The translations under genes and the position numbers were made by a program. Below, one piece after another: positions 36,296 through 49,829 of a DNA stretch of 64,000 nucleotides; positions within the stretch are counted from its first letter, which is position 1, and each line of letters begins with the position of its first letter. Source of the DNA: Sphagnum compactum (taxonomy: Eukaryota; Bryophyta; Sphagnopsida; Sphagnales). Location: contig OZ234494.1 in NCBI GenBank assembly GCA_965153455.1, positions 2,108,001 through 2,172,000 of the forward strand. The letters run 5' to 3'. A model generated the notes under the pieces. The model was not told the DNA's origin, ran no database searches, and was given only the letters and a program-made list of their open reading frames with translations.

Positions 36296-39200
36296 AACCC
36301 TGCAAAACTTTATTAATAAACACACCACAAATCCAGAAATGTACAAGGGAAAAAGAAAAATGAAAAGGATTAATTACAGGACGTGAAGTTAACACAAATT
36401 AGATGTCAAAATCTCTTTGTCTCAACAATCAACTGCTTGTATGAGGTCAGCCATGGTGATGGGGGGTGCATTTTGAAGGGGTGGAAGTCGAGAAGTACCT
36501 AAACCTACCGCTACTGCTCGACCTAAGATGAAAGATCCTTGGATCCTTTGTAATGTAATTGAGATTTTTTTACAAAGAAAAGTAACAAAAACAAAAGGAG
36601 GAGGGCCCTTTGTTCCTTTGAAGTTCCACATGGCATTGGCACAATCATGTAAAAACACATCAACTTGTTTGTCTAAACATCCAAACACCTCAATTGCTAA
36701 AGGGAGGAAATGATCAGTGGGGTGTCGGTTGTGATAGCTCCTTTTTTTGGCTTGAGCTACTTTAGAAGATACAAATCTTCAAGTTGCGCATGATCGATAA
36801 AATAAATATGCTCATGTTGGATCAGCAATGACGACATTGAGTAAGGTCTGAATTCCATCTTTGGTGAACATAATGTCAACTCATCAACAAGAGGAATGGA
36901 ACATGGTTGAAGGAAACTTGTGTAATTGTTTTCATCCCACATGGAAGCCGACATCTTGTGCAACAATAGCAAAAGTGTCGCAAATTGCATCATGGGTGCC
37001 CATGTGCTCATTGTTAAAGGCATGACATAAAAGGTGGACACCTATAACATCGATGGGATGTGTGCACATGCATCAAGGGCTATTTATAATTGAAGGATGT
37101 GAAATCCAAGTCATGTTCAAAGCACTATGGAAAAGGATGGGGAAGATAGTTGAAAGGTTGGGAAGGTTGGTCAAATTATAAGCCAAACGCCTGCCTCAGG
37201 GCTGGAACATGATAAAACTTGAACACAATGGATTTCAAATAACCTGTTGAAGAGCATGTTGGAAAGGGTATGATAATGCATGTCACAACCCCACTTTGGG
37301 CAAAGTGTGAGGAGGCAACTCACACTCCCAAAGTTGGAGACTTGGAGTCCTCCGGGACTCCCGAAAATTTAGAGCTCTATTGCAGGGGTCAAAACACCTC
37401 GCATTGAAGTGTTCTTTATATCAATGGAAAGGTCTTGAAAAGTAGATATCAAAAATGGCCTCGCATGGGCCATTTGAAGATCTGCAACATAAGTTATGAG
37501 CAAAAGAAAGGTCGGGAGTCAAACTGGCAACCACTAAAAGTCGGGAATCGACTTGATCCCGGTGTGTGCAGGTGAAGTGCAACACACCATTGGAAAGATC
37601 TCGAGGAGAGCTACAATTTTGGTTTAGACCTCACTCCAATCGGAGGTCGGAGCTGGGAGATATGAGCTCCCAAAGTCCTGGGAGTCCAAACCGGGACAGT
37701 TTCGGGACTCCTCCTTGGGAGTCCCGGGAAAAAATTTCATTCGGATGTAGCCTCAGCAGAGAGCTGCAGAGAATACTATATGGGGGAAGGTGGTGGCTTC
37801 CCCCGAGTCCGGGCCATGGTGAGTCAAGTGAGTCCAAGGTTGCCCGTGGCTTGTCCTAACACCAAAGTGACTCAGAAAGTGGTCTAACCAACTTGTGTTG
37901 GTTTTGATGCAGATTTGAGTAGGTGAAAAGCTTGTCACTCTTCCTAGTCCATCCCGAGGCTTCAACACGACCCTCTACCCCTTTTAGTGTTGAAAGCCGG
38001 GAGCGTGCCCTGAGTCCCTCCCTTTTCCGCAACTTGAACCAACTTAGTCCAACTTGGGACTAAGCAGGGACTTGGGAGCGCATCAGTGCAAGTGCTCTGA
38101 GATGAAATCTTGAAGTCGAACCATTTGTTGCCCAATGAGTTGTTCAAAAGGAGGAAGACATGTGCGTGTTGGGGACGGTAGGAAATTGCAAATTGCCTTG
38201 AGGTGTTGTTGGAAAGGGAAAATGTTTTTATCAATTCACATTAAGGCTTCAAGAAGGAAAGGACATTGATCGACCATAAACCTAGTAACTATGATGGAAG
38301 CTACAAGGGCCCAATTCCTTAAATAGGTTGTTGGGGCAATGGTGGTTGTTGGTATGAAGCCGATGCTGCCAAAAGTTATGGGGAAAGAGGTTTGTTTACG
38401 GGCTAAAGGTCCTTTTGGGCTATCAAAAGATCCTAAACTCAAAAGGCACTCAAACACCGGAAAAAGGGGAAAATCAAAGGAAGCAAGGGACTCTATGAAA
38501 GTGAAAGATGGAGGTGTGCATTGTAAAAGATATGATGGCTATTGCACGAAACAATAAGTTAGAATTCCAAAGGCTACCTAAACATCGCCCATTTTAAGAA
38601 GAAGATCAACATGTCGAACATCCTCCATTAAAACATTTTTGATGAAAAATGATGTGAAAGATGAAATAACCAATGGAACCCCCAAGACCCTAATTCCTTA
38701 TGATGGGGTGTTAAACAAGGATGGGGTGTCAAAGTTAGGTAACAAACCATAGGGGGACCATGCTGCACATTTCTAGGGTTGGATAGAAAGACCGATCTCG
38801 TGGAGTTCTGTTTGGAAGTGCTCATATGTAGATGATACAATTGAAGGGGGCTTATGATGTGAATGTCATTTGCAATAGATGGAAATAGACAAGAGGGGAA
38901 ATGCATAAATGTAGAACATATAGCTCTAAAATGAACTAAAACAAATAGTGCTCTTCTTTGACGAATCACCTTGACAAGTTCCCATGGCAAATGAAATGAC
39001 CGTGACCTCATTTTCATGATTATGGTGACTATAAAATAGGGGAGACTCAAATGCATAAAATGCACGAACAACAAGGATGAATTGTATTATGTCCCCACAT
39101 GCTGCACAAAGTTCTTAAAATATGACTCATTTAGACACTAAATTGAAGGCATTCACGTAAGCTGAAAAACCACCTAGTGAAGGTGAAGATCCAAAATGCA

Positions 39201-40161
39201 CCTAATACCATGGATCACATTTTCACATTCACCTTTGGTTGCAACTCCAAATTGGTTTGGGAAAAATGTGTTGCAAAAGCATTGTAAATTTGAAAACATA
39301 AAGTGTGACTTATGAGTTGATACAATGTTTCCCCCACGACAATGGGACGAACTCCACCTGAAGGCTTGGTCATGGCTAAGATATGAACCACTCCAAGGAT
39401 ATGTGCAATTTGACGTGGGATGTGACCTTGCACAATATGGGAACAAAGTTGAAAGAATTGTGGGAATCCAATTGCAAAATCTTTCGAATGAAAACAATTT
39501 CAAAGGTGTTCAAAAACTATCCCAAAAAGGTCGTTTGTAAATAAATGCAACATGTGTTGGAATACCAACTTGAAATAGTCAAATGAAAGTTCAAGGTTTT
39601 AGTCTCGTTCAGAGTCTTTTAGGAAAAGTGGGAAGAAGCCATCTGATTGAGGATGTAAATTAAAGAGAGCTGAGGTGGTGTTAGAAGATGTGGATGTAGG
39701 AGATAATGGTGCTAGAGCACGAATTGCTCAAAAGTATTCCTTTGCATGTCCAAGGACTAAACTATGGAGAATGTGTTTATGAACTGGAAGGCCGTGTTGG
39801 GGAGGAGGCATTAAGTTCAAACTTGTCGTTAAAGCTTGGGGCCGTAAAAAAATTCCTCTTACAGGTTTTCCTAGTTGCATGTTAGAAAATGTTTAAGTTG
39901 GATTTGCATTTCCCTATGCCATGTTGCCCCTCCATGAAGGGGTCGAATAAGATGCCATTGGGGTAACAAAAGGAACAAATTCCAAGCAACCACATTATAG
40001 GGGTCTTGTGCTAGTTTATCTAGTGGAAAACAAAATGTCATTTGTACATCACGCCAGAGAGTAATAGGGATGCAATTGTATAATCGAAGACGACAAAAAC
40101 CAAGGTGGAAAGACCTAAGGACATTTAATGTCGAAACCCGAGCCCATGCTAATGCAAGCAA
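36296..40161 (-). pseudogene. Decayed reverse-transcriptase retroelement (LINE-like)
   Basis: Reading on the minus strand, pieces of one long ORF appear in order. At 39871-40161 is a segment with WNLFLLLPQWHLIRPLHGG. At 39174-39503 is SGGVRPIVVGE followed by LELQPK or FGVATKGECE in the neighbouring frame, which is the RT fingers/palm pattern (GGxRPIAVGE...QLGV..GGE). At 38628-39074 lies the segment where the catalytic palm should be. There the expected QGDPLG is lost and ADD reads AND (SIANDIHI). At 36422-37080 is a C-terminal part with PLAIEVFGCLDKQVD and GPPPFVFVTF. A solo LTR (37281-38085) interrupts it. AATAAA on the minus strand at 36314-36309 could be its polyadenylation signal. Frameshifts and lost catalytic residues make it a pseudogene. 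RT identity is good; the clade is uncertain. Confidence 0.7.
37281..38085 (+). mobile_element. Solo LTR, copy 1
   Basis: This 805-base block begins TGTCACAACCCCACTTTG and ends GGGAGCGCATCA, the TG...CA ends of an LTR. It is flanked by ATGCA and GTGCA, a 5-bp target duplication with one mismatch. No internal retrotransposon sequence adjoins it. It is inserted in the reverse-transcriptase relic. Open frames of up to 97 codons inside it are not genes. Confidence 0.85.
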
Positions 40162-43003
40162 GTTGGGAATAAGGGAAAGTATTGGGCCAGGATGGTCATG
40201 TAAGTTTAAATTATATGGATTGGATGTCTGATAAAAACGTTGGTGATGAATTAACCTTCGAAGAATAAATTAATGCCTACAAGCTGGGCAAGAGGTTATA
40301 GGTGGAGGTTGTAGGCATGTTGGAAAGGTGGGGGTAGGTTGGGGGGTTTGATCATGGACAATTGTAGGGGTTGATAAAATTGAAGGGGAAAAAACGGTCT
40401 TACATGTGCATTATTTAGGGGGATTGGGAAAATGTTGTGTTGGGGCTAATTCCACATTTACACGAAGGGCTAAGGGTTGGTAGGAGGATTTAGTGGGTGG
40501 TGTGTGGGTTGTTAAAATGGTATGGGGGGTTGGTAGGTAGTGCATGGTTTGCATAGGAAAGGTAGTGGAGAATGGGGTTGTGGTGGTGTGTGAAAAAACA
40601 AATGGGTGATGTGAACTACGAGGTTCAATGAGACATGATAAACTAAAGGACATGGGATGTTTTGTGCCCATAAGGAAAGAGGTTAATTAGGAATGTGATT
40701 GCAAATAGACCCCACTTTCTAAAAATTGCCTATTTCAACTCGACAATCCTATACCTACAGAATCAATCACACAAAACTAAGTAGATCAAGAGGAAAAATA
40801 GAAAAAACAGTGATAGACAAACAAATTATATTTCAAAGCACAGCTAAACCCTAACTTTGTTATAACTTTTGACACTATCATCTTTATTTTACTATGTTTG
40901 ACACGACCTATACACTTTTGAAAACTATTGTGCAAAGATTAGGGGCTCAAAAACTTCTAGTTTTTTAATGCTTTGGATTACCCAACTAAAGTAACACCCA
41001 ACTTCAATAATAAAAAAAACACCTTCGACTCAATCCTTTGTTAAAAAAGCGCCCTGTAAAACATACGATTGGTCAATAATTAGCCATTATTTATTCACAC
41101 GTTCACACCTACAACACATTTTTTGAAATCTTTTTCTTCTTTTTCCTTTGCTATTTCTTTAGGACTATGACAAAAACTTTAAAAAACCAAGATTGTGGAA
41201 AAATCATTCACTTTGTGGTAGAAACCCTTTATTGTGCTTAATTTGTAAGTACTAACCAGATTCTTGGTGACAAAAAACTTTATGGGCTTGACAGAAACAT
41301 AAAGGGAAAAAAAACCCCACCACAAAACAAAACTTTAAAAAAAAAAGTTACACAAAACCCACCCTCCCTTGGCCTTTTCACCTTCGTTGTTTGGTTGCAT
41401 GTTGATGTTGGTGTTGTTGTCATCACCATCCTCCTCCTTTATCCCATTAGTGTTTGCTTTCATATGTCATGCCGTGCCCCCAAAATCTAAAAACTAAACT
41501 TACAACCAATCTTATTCTAACCACAACTAGACTTACAACCATTCCACTTCTAATGAAAATTGGAATTGAACATGGGTCCTAGAACCCCCCTTTTTCTTGA
41601 ATGCCCCCACTACAATTTTTTCTCTTTTTTCCATCTTTACCTAACTTATTTTCTCCTCTTTTTATGCGATGCTCATTATTGAGCACAAAAAAACAATGGC
41701 AATACTAGCAACCAAGTTGTCGCCAACACTGCCATTGCCACTCATGCTCTAAGGACCCTGTGAACAACAAACCCCAACAAGTTCAATGGAGTCACTTGTA
41801 AAATATTACTAGAGGGTATTTCTTTTTTAGTTTACGGTCTTCTATTTTATTAGTTTATTAGTGGTATCATGATTGTTATGTTCTTATGACATGTGTTCTC
41901 TTACTTTTATTTGCCTTGTACTTCTTGTGAATGGGTTTTTGTCTCTGCCTATTTATTTCTTACACATGGTTTTTCTTTCTTTTTGACACAAGATTTGAGG
42001 TTGGCAACTATGCTAGTTGAGGTCCCAATCATAAAATGATTGCCAAGTTTTGATGGCAAGTGTTTACAACAAGGGCCCACCGTACATGAAAATCCTCAAA
42101 AAGGGGGAAGTGGTAAATCCGGTTTCTTACTTTGATGATCAAGGGGTAATTTTGTCACATTAAGGAATGCATCATGAATTATATCAATATATAGCGGCAT
42201 AGTATTTCCATTAGTGACTTACAACATGATATTATCACATGACATGGCATATGGGGTCTCTTGTGTGAACATGATAATGCAAATTTTTTTTGGGGTTAAA
42301 TTTGTGTTGTAACCAAAAAGATACATAAAAAATATTTAGCCAATTTTTGAAACAAGTTAAATATGATTTTTTTAATAAAAGAATCTTTCTATATTTTGGT
42401 TGACATGTTTGAACCATGTATAGAAATCTGAAAAGTGGTCTTAAAATTTGATCAAATTATGGCTATTACAAATTTCAAAACCACATTACTTTGTCACTTT
42501 TGTTTTTGGCTATATGTAGCCAAGAAAAAAAGAGTTGGCATTGGTGTTTTTTTTTTGGCAAAAATCCACCAATTTTTTTCCCCAAATATGGCCTTTAAGT
42601 AGGGAATTTTTATTTTAGAAATGTAAATTTGACTAATTTTGGGGAAAAAATGGGAAAAAATGGTTGGCATGATTCAAATTATGGTTTAGGGCGGTGGCTA
42701 GTACTTCTACCTTTCTAAGTTTTTTCTTCTATTATCTTTCTTTCTATTATCTTGTTTTTTTCCACCACTTTCTTTCCCCTTCATTTATTTTCCTCTATGT
42801 CCTTTTCAAATCTACATGTTAACACACAAGGCGCACTGCTACACTAGCCCCCTTTTCTCTCCCCTCTCTTGTCGATGTTTTCACGGCCCAATCAATGTGT
42901 TAAGCGAAAAATGAAAAGCCACCCACATGTCTGATGTCAAATGAAGAGCAAAGAATGTTAGTGTCAGTAAGTTTTAGGGTGTTGAACAATTGGTCAAAAC
43001 CAA
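40162..43003. other. Stretch without a gene
   Basis: The part to about 40700 may be more of the reverse-transcriptase element (minus strand, Pro/Thr-rich frame at 40411-40671), but without a recognisable motif. Beyond that only AT-rich text is seen. Confidence 0.45.
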
Positions 43004-43821
43004 TGACGCGCTCCCAAGTCCCTAGTTAGTCTCAAGTTGGGCTAACTTATTTCAAGTTGCAGAAAAGGGAGGGACTTGGGGCACGCTCCCAGCCTTCAGC
43101 ACTAAGAGGGGTAGAAGGTCGTGCTGAAGCCTCGGGATGGACTAGGAAGAGTGACAAGCTTTTCACCTACTCAAATCTGTATTAAAACCAACCACGAGTT
43201 GGTTAGACCACTTTCTGAGTCACTTTGGTGCTAGGACAAGCCACGGGCAACCTTGGACTCACTTGACTCACCACGGCCCGGACTCGGGGGAAGCCACCAC
43301 CTTCCCCTAGATAGTATTCTCTGCAGCTCTCCGCCGAGGCTACATCCGAATGGCACTTTTTCCCAAGACTCCCAAGGAGGAGTCCCGAAACTGTCTCGAT
43401 TTACACTCCCGGGACTTTGAGAGCTCATATCTCCCGGCTCATACCTTTGATTGGAGCGAGGTCTAAACCAAAGTTGTAGCTCTCCTCAAGATCGTTCCAA
43501 CGGTGTGTCGCACTTCACCTGCACACACCGGGATCAAGTCGATTCCCGACTTTTAGTGGTCGGGAGTCAAACTGCCAGTTTGACTCTCGGCCCTTCTTTT
43601 GCCCATAACTTAGGCTGCAGATGTCCAAATGGCCCATGCGAGGCCATTTTCGACATCTACACTTCAAGACCTTTCCATTGATATAAAGAACACCTCAATG
43701 CAAGGTGTTTTGACCCTTGCAATCGAGCTCTGAGTTTTCGGGAGTCCCGGAGGACTCCAAGTCCCCAACTTTGGGAGTGTGAGTTGCATCCTCATACTTG
43801 GCTCAAAGTGGGGTTGCGACA
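43004..43821 (-). mobile_element. Solo LTR, copy 2 (inverted)
   Basis: This 818-base block is the reverse complement of the 37.3 kb solo LTR along its full length, with modest divergence. Its ends on the minus strand are TGTCGCAACCCC and GGGAGCGCGTCA. It is flanked on both sides by ACCAA (42999-43003 and 43822-43826), a perfect 5-bp target duplication. This proves an independent insertion followed by LTR-LTR recombination. Confidence 0.92.
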
Positions 43822-44799
43822 ACCAAAGCTCGAGCTAGTTGCGTCAATTGGGCATGGAGGAGGTTCAAGGTGTGAAATCAATCAAAGGTTGGGCACGGAA
43901 AGCTTCAAGGTGGGTTAAGTTAATCAAGGCCCAAAAGGTTAGTTAAGTTGTGTCATGGCATTAGCTAGGTTAGGGAACAATTTCCTATGGTCAGGGGTTG
44001 AGTCGTGGAGCATTAAACAAGGGCAACTTGGGGCAACTACTCAAACATTAGGAATGCGCATATTAAACACATGTTTTCCAAAAAAAAATTCTCAAACCCA
44101 ATGGTAAATTCAACCACAAGCATAATTATTTAGCTAACACCTAGTTATCAATAATATGTAAATTTCTGGAAGTGGGATATAATATGTTCTATTCAATGTA
44201 TTTCTAGCATGTTTTGTTGATACATATTTCCTCTCCTTATTGTGCATTTGATTTCATTGGTTTGCACATGTTTCATTTCATTTGCAATTTTTTATGTTTT
44301 TGCGTATGATAATATTAAAGTCTTAGAGAGCCAAGACTTGCAAGATGTTGTTTCACCCAATGTGAAGGTTCGGAAAAAATTTGATTGTAAAAATGGAAAG
44401 ATTTTTTTAATTAATTTTTCGAAAATTCGTCCATTTTTTGGTGATTATGAACAATGAACCATGTATAGGAGTACTCATAAACAAAACCCTAGATTCACAA
44501 TTTCAAAATATAACCCATCTATTAAATCAATAGGAAATATTGCTACATATGTCAATGAAAAATGTTTTAGTTCCTTTTCAAATGTCTTCTATCCATTTGT
44601 AATTGATAGTAGGGTTTAAATACTTAGACTTGATAAGCAGTAGGTTTTAGGTACTAAGACTTGATAAGCATTCCATTTCCCCTGCCACCTTGTTTGTTTT
44701 GGTTTTTTAAACTATCGTAATCTTAACATTGGGTTCGCGACTAAATGTGGGATGCAAGGGCACATGAGGCCAAAAAAATGCGTTCAGGAGTGAAACACA

Positions 44800-45550
44800 T
44801 TATCACAAGTGGGGGAAAGTGCAAAAGACTAAGCCCAAAAGTGCACTCCCACTTTGGGAGTTGCATTCCTGTCGGAGTCCCAAATGTTCAGAACCTTAGT
44901 TGAAAAGGTAAATGGGGCACCCAAGATATCATTGGAAAGGTCTTGAAATGTAGATGCCTAAGGTGCCCTTGCATTGTCCATTTAAATTTGAAATGCATGA
45001 GTTATGATCAAAATAGCATAATCCCATTAAAGTAGGGGTCAAATCATCTCTAATTGGGGTGTGCAATACATTGTTAAAAAGATTTTTTTAAGGGCTAGAA
45101 GTTATTGCCTTTACATGTTTAAAAAAAACTTGATTTGAGAAAGATATGAGTGTCCCAAGTTTCGGGACAACAAGAGTCCAAGTTTTGAGAACTCCCACTT
45201 GGGAGTCTCAAGAAAAAATGTTGTTTGGATGTAACCCTCGTGGAGAGTCACAAAGTATAGTAAAAGGAGGGAGTGGTGCCTCCTTCCAAGGGTTGTGGGC
45301 CATGTAAAGTTTGTGCTTGAGGTTGTCCCTATTAAATCTGTCACACCATTTGCATTCAACTTACATTAATCGCCTTCTTTCCTTGGTTGTGCAAGTTGAT
45401 TTCATCTTGAACTCTTGCTTGTGAGTTCATTCTAGTCCCATCCCAGAGCTATAGCACACCCTCCTACCTTCGAAATGTTGCGAGCTAAAGAATGTGCCCC
45501 AACTTTTTTTTTTCCGTTGTTTCACTTTCGGACCCACATTTGGGTTTCTT
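44800..45550 (+). repeat. Diverged LTR-like copy of the same superfamily
   Basis: Blocks in the same order as the two solo LTRs recur: CCCACTTTGGGAGTTGCAT, ATCATTGGAAAGGTCTTGAAA, GCATGAGTTATGATCAAAA, GGGAGTCTC-like text, CATCCCAGAGC and GTGCCCCAAC. Divergence is heavy and ends are unclear, so no target duplication could be assigned. It is an older relative. Confidence 0.65.
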
Positions 45551-48500
45551 AAAGGATTTGGGGGTGTGTCATAAACAAGTTTGGTGTATATAACTTGATT
45601 CTCTGGCAAAAATGGCTTAAATTTAGTTTAGTTTTATTGGTCAATTCTTTGAAACCTGATTGTGCAAATTTAAACCAATTAATCATGGTTGTTGGATTAA
45701 TCATTTTGGTTGTGGAAAATGTGAATTAGTCCTACAATGAGGTTTCATATTAAGAATTAAACCCTTTTTTTTTTGTCCACATTCATCTTCATTTTTTTAC
45801 TTAGTCAAGATTACATTTGGTATGATGATATTAAGATTAAAATCAATTTCACTATAATCATTCTCTTAAACATCTTTCTTTGAATGTTAATCTTTCATAC
45901 ATTCGTTAATTCCAATGTACTTATCATGAAACATGTTTTGACCAAAGTGTAAATTCATTTTCCTTGGTTTACACTTGTTAACATAAACTTTCTTGAAGCA
46001 TTGAACATGTTAAGGAAATTGCATATTGTAAATTGATGTCATGCAAAAAGTGGAGAATCAAGATGTGTGAACGTGTGAACCAACAATTTCCATGTGTTGT
46101 TTATGTCCAATGATAACATTTGATCATGACTGGTCGTACTTGATTCAAAGGGGCATGGGATAAGTTCAAAACTAGTTTGCTCCCTTCTTTTTATATTTTG
46201 TATTGTTGTCATCATGACTTTTCATTTTGTCCCCAATTTTTGTGAAACTAGGACCTAGTAATCCTAGTTTGATGTAGGTGGGTACTACCATATAGATAAT
46301 ATTATTTACATGTGTATTACATAGCTCCCCACACTTTTTCAACTATCATCATGCTTAATTCCATGTTGCTTAAACACGCATCATATTGATTAATGTACTT
46401 CACCGTTTACTTTTTGTTTTGAATTCATTTTTTTCCTTACACTCCATGATAAGAATTTGGAACTTACATTTAGAAACCATATGAGAAATTATAAATCCTT
46501 TTCAAGTACTAACAAACATGGTGTAAATTTATTTCCATGGTTATATTGTTTTATTAGTTTTAGTTTCAATTGCATCATACACTAGTATATTTTATTGAGT
46601 AACTTGCATCTATGTATCAAAATGTGGTGTATTGGAGTGGTTAACTTTAATATATTACAAACATATATTAGCAATGCATTAATGTACAATGCACCCCAAA
46701 CTTTAATTATCTTTAGTTTTTCTTACATGACATATTGTAATATTGTATTAAACACTTTGCATCTATGTATGAAAAGGTTCATTATTAATTTTATCAATGT
46801 ATTGGGTTACATGAATGTATTACTATATTAAATTACAACATGTATCATGTATTGTGAAGGCATTTTCATTTTATTTGTGTGCAACCTTAAAATGTGGATG
46901 TTTTGGGACAATTACAAACTTCTTATGATTCTATGTGCAACCTTATTATTAATATTTTACACAATTTAGCCCATTATCAACAAGATGCAACCCAATGTGA
47001 AAAAGTAAACATGTTGATATTGTATCTTTCATATCAACATGCATTGAAGTCTTTTGAAACTGAGTTGTTTACTTGAAAGATGGAGGTGGCTCTGATGTGC
47101 ATTAAAGTTTCACAAAACACAATACTTCAATGGGAAAATCAAAATGTTCAACAATTTGAAAAAACATCTTGGGATTGGATCCTACTCTAGGTTTTGACAC
47201 ATGTTCTCATCCAATCAACACATCTTGAAAAAAATTGCAGAATTACCTTTGTGCCAGATCATAAGTGAAATTATGTATGTTACATTACTTTAATTAGATA
47301 TTGCATCCCATCACCTACTACTAATCATGTTTATTTGTTTATGTAATTGCAAAGGCATAAATTGTACAAAAAATTTGTTTGGGCTTGAAATTCAAAAAAT
47401 CCCACCACCAATGCTTATGCAATTGTTAAAGTTCTATTTTTTTTTCATTATGGGAGGGGAGGAAGTCTCCTTATATGCCCCTTTGGTGGTTTGAAAGAGG
47501 AGAATATGCAAAAATGGATGTAATGTCCACCCCACACATGTAACTAAATGTCTCACCTTTTATTGTGACTATAATGTGTTAGTGTATCAATGTGTCAATG
47601 TACTTAGGTAGTTAATGTTTTAACGTGTCAACGTTTGAATGTTGTAGCATGTCAATGTTTTAATGTTGCATTGTGTGAATGTTGTAGTGTGTCAATGGTT
47701 TAGTGTTGTAATGTGTTAGTGTGGCAATGTATTGATGTATTAAAGTTGTGTGTCCCGCATGCAAAAAAAATAAAATTGTCGTGGATGCTTTCCAAGGGAA
47801 GGTTAATAAGTTTTTAGGTAGCCCATTACCAATTAGAATATCCATCATCTACATCAATAAATCTAATGTGAATGTGAAAAGAGAAGACATTAAAAATGAA
47901 ATTCAATTGGTTAGTTGCTTGTCAAATGTGTGCCTTAGAGGATGTGGCCTTCTTCAACTTGAATTCTTTCTATGTTTTATGACAGATTAAAGGTAATGAT
48001 AGATGGGAGGAATGCAAATACAATGCCTTTTATTAGCTCTTACATTGTTATGAAGTGTTGGACATCCAATGGGTCCCCTTAACTATTGGTGAGTCTTTTT
48101 CAATGTGCATATGTAAATAGAATTCTTTGATACATTACATTTATGGTCTTCAAAAATACTAACAACGGTTTGTGATTTTATAGATTGCCTTGCTATGTTG
48201 CATAATAAAATACTTGGAACTATTGAAGAAATGCAATCTAGGGTGGATATTGATAATTGAAGACAAGAAAGTACGACATAATGCATTTGAAAAAGTTGTT
48301 GGGCTTCAAATTCCAATGCCTTTGGATGTTGTACTATGGTTGTTCACTTAAGCCCAAACCCACGCATCTTTAAGCATGGGAAATTTGGCAAATGTAACAT
48401 GACAGTAATGTTTTAGATTTTGGACTGGAGATAACCATAGTGTTTGACTCCTAGAAGTATTTAGATTGGGAGCAAGCAATAAGGATTGTTGTTTTTAAAT

Positions 48501-48819
48501 GACCATAAGTTTAACTTGTATGTTTCTATAAATCTTCATGGTATTAGAGAAGGGATGTTGCTAACCATTGATAATTGCATGTGTGAATTCATCTTCGTAG
48601 TGATTGATCAATAATTCATTAGTCCAATTCATTTTCTTGTCTATGTAACATAGTTCTAGAATTGGGTAAGTAGTTGTTTATTGTGAGCAAAACTCCAAAT
48701 AGTATATTAGTCTATGAACCTATCAAAATAAGTTCAAATTGTTGATGACAATGGATATGGTCTTTCCAAATTCTAGCAAGTTTGTTGGGTCAATCAATTA
48801 ACATAATTAAAATATTTGT
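45551..48819. other. AT-rich stretch with one unassigned frame
   Basis: The frame at 47748-47990 (80 codons, plus) contains CPACKKNKIVVDAFQGKVN and a later CLRGCG. It looks protein-like but has no family I can name and could be a decayed exon or element piece. At 47575-47735 there are repeated GTGTCAATGT/AATGTTGTA phrases, a degenerate simple repeat. Confidence 0.4.
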
Positions 48820-49300
48820 GTCATGAATGAACTTAAGAAAGAGAGTTTGCAACAAGGTGGCCCCAAGACTAGGGATGTCACTCCTAAACTTTTCATTTCT
48901 TTGCATTTTTCTTACGACACCATTGGCTATAATCAATCATTCATTTGATGTAGTTAATCAATCATCCAATGTAATCAATCACCCATCCAATGTGAGGTTG
49001 TGCACCACAAGCTAGGCCATCTGAACTACAAAGACTTGAGCTTTCTATTTGAAAATGAGATGACAATGGGGATACTAATGAACTTACCTATCATTGAGGA
49101 TGTGTGTTGTGGCTACCAACTTAAGAAGCAAACTGAGAAACATTTCCCTAATAGCCGAAACCCAAGTAACAAGATTGAATGAGTTGGTACATTTTAATGT
49201 ATGCAACCCCTTTCTAGTCATGTTATTGGTTAAATCCATATTATTTGATGACCTTGGAAGATGATAAATCACAAAACTATGGGTCGTTTTTTAACAAAGA
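48820..49300 (+). pseudogene. Ty1/copia gag-pre-integrase fragment
   Basis: The frame at 49000-49182 reads HHKLGHLNYKDLSFL, then DVCCGYQLKKQTEKHFPNS. This is the zinc-binding gag-pre-integrase motif at the start of copia integrase (H-x-RLGH ... C-x-x-C-x-x-x-K), here CCGYQLKK. It ends at a stop where integrase should continue. Flanking sequence up to about 49300 shows only weak continuation, in shifted frames. No LTRs were found nearby, so this is a short orphan piece. Confidence 0.72.
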
Positions 49301-49829
49301 AAAGTGAAAGGATAAATTTTTTTATCATGAAATAATATGAATGGTACCTAGGGTTTAGGGTTTTTATCATGTAAGCAAAAGTTGAAAATCAAACTTGAAA
49401 ATTGTTTTGAATTTGATGGACCAAGAGGGAATATTTGTGAATTAGTTTGTACACATTTTTTTTGTTATTATTGTTATCATTATTATTTCTAATTTTACCC
49501 AAATTTTATTACTATTATTCCAGTACTAAAATAATAACATTAATTACAGTAACATTAATTATCTAATTTATAATTCCATAGTATTCATAAATTTTAATTG
49601 TCATTTGGAATTATTATTTAAAATTTTCACAGTAATTTTATTGTAATTAGACTAATTGGTTTAATTACTGTAATTAGAAAGTTGATGACATTATTTTAAT
49701 TACAAGAATTTAATTACTTTAATTAATGGATAATTATTATTAAGGTAACTTTGCTGAAGAGACTTCTGCTACCAAAGAGACTCTCGGCCCTGCCTGCCCT
49801 CCTCCCCCCAGTATCAGTGTTTTTTTCAG
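49301..49829. other. Very AT-rich stretch
   Basis: About 49440-49740 is dominated by ATTAATTA and TTATTATT text with no coding capacity. Confidence 0.6.

Noticed and set aside
37566-37859. 97-codon frame in the solo LTR
   Set aside because: A related frame exists in the other LTR copy because the sequence is homologous, but LTRs of this type are non-coding and the frame carries no domain.
38628-39074. 148-codon intact membrane-like protein
   Set aside because: The hydrophobic text is the decayed RT palm region of the retroelement, with motif B lost and ADD changed to AND.
37281-43821. A single retrotransposon bounded by the two 0.8 kb repeats
   Set aside because: The repeats are inverted, not direct, and each has its own target duplication, so they are two solo LTRs.
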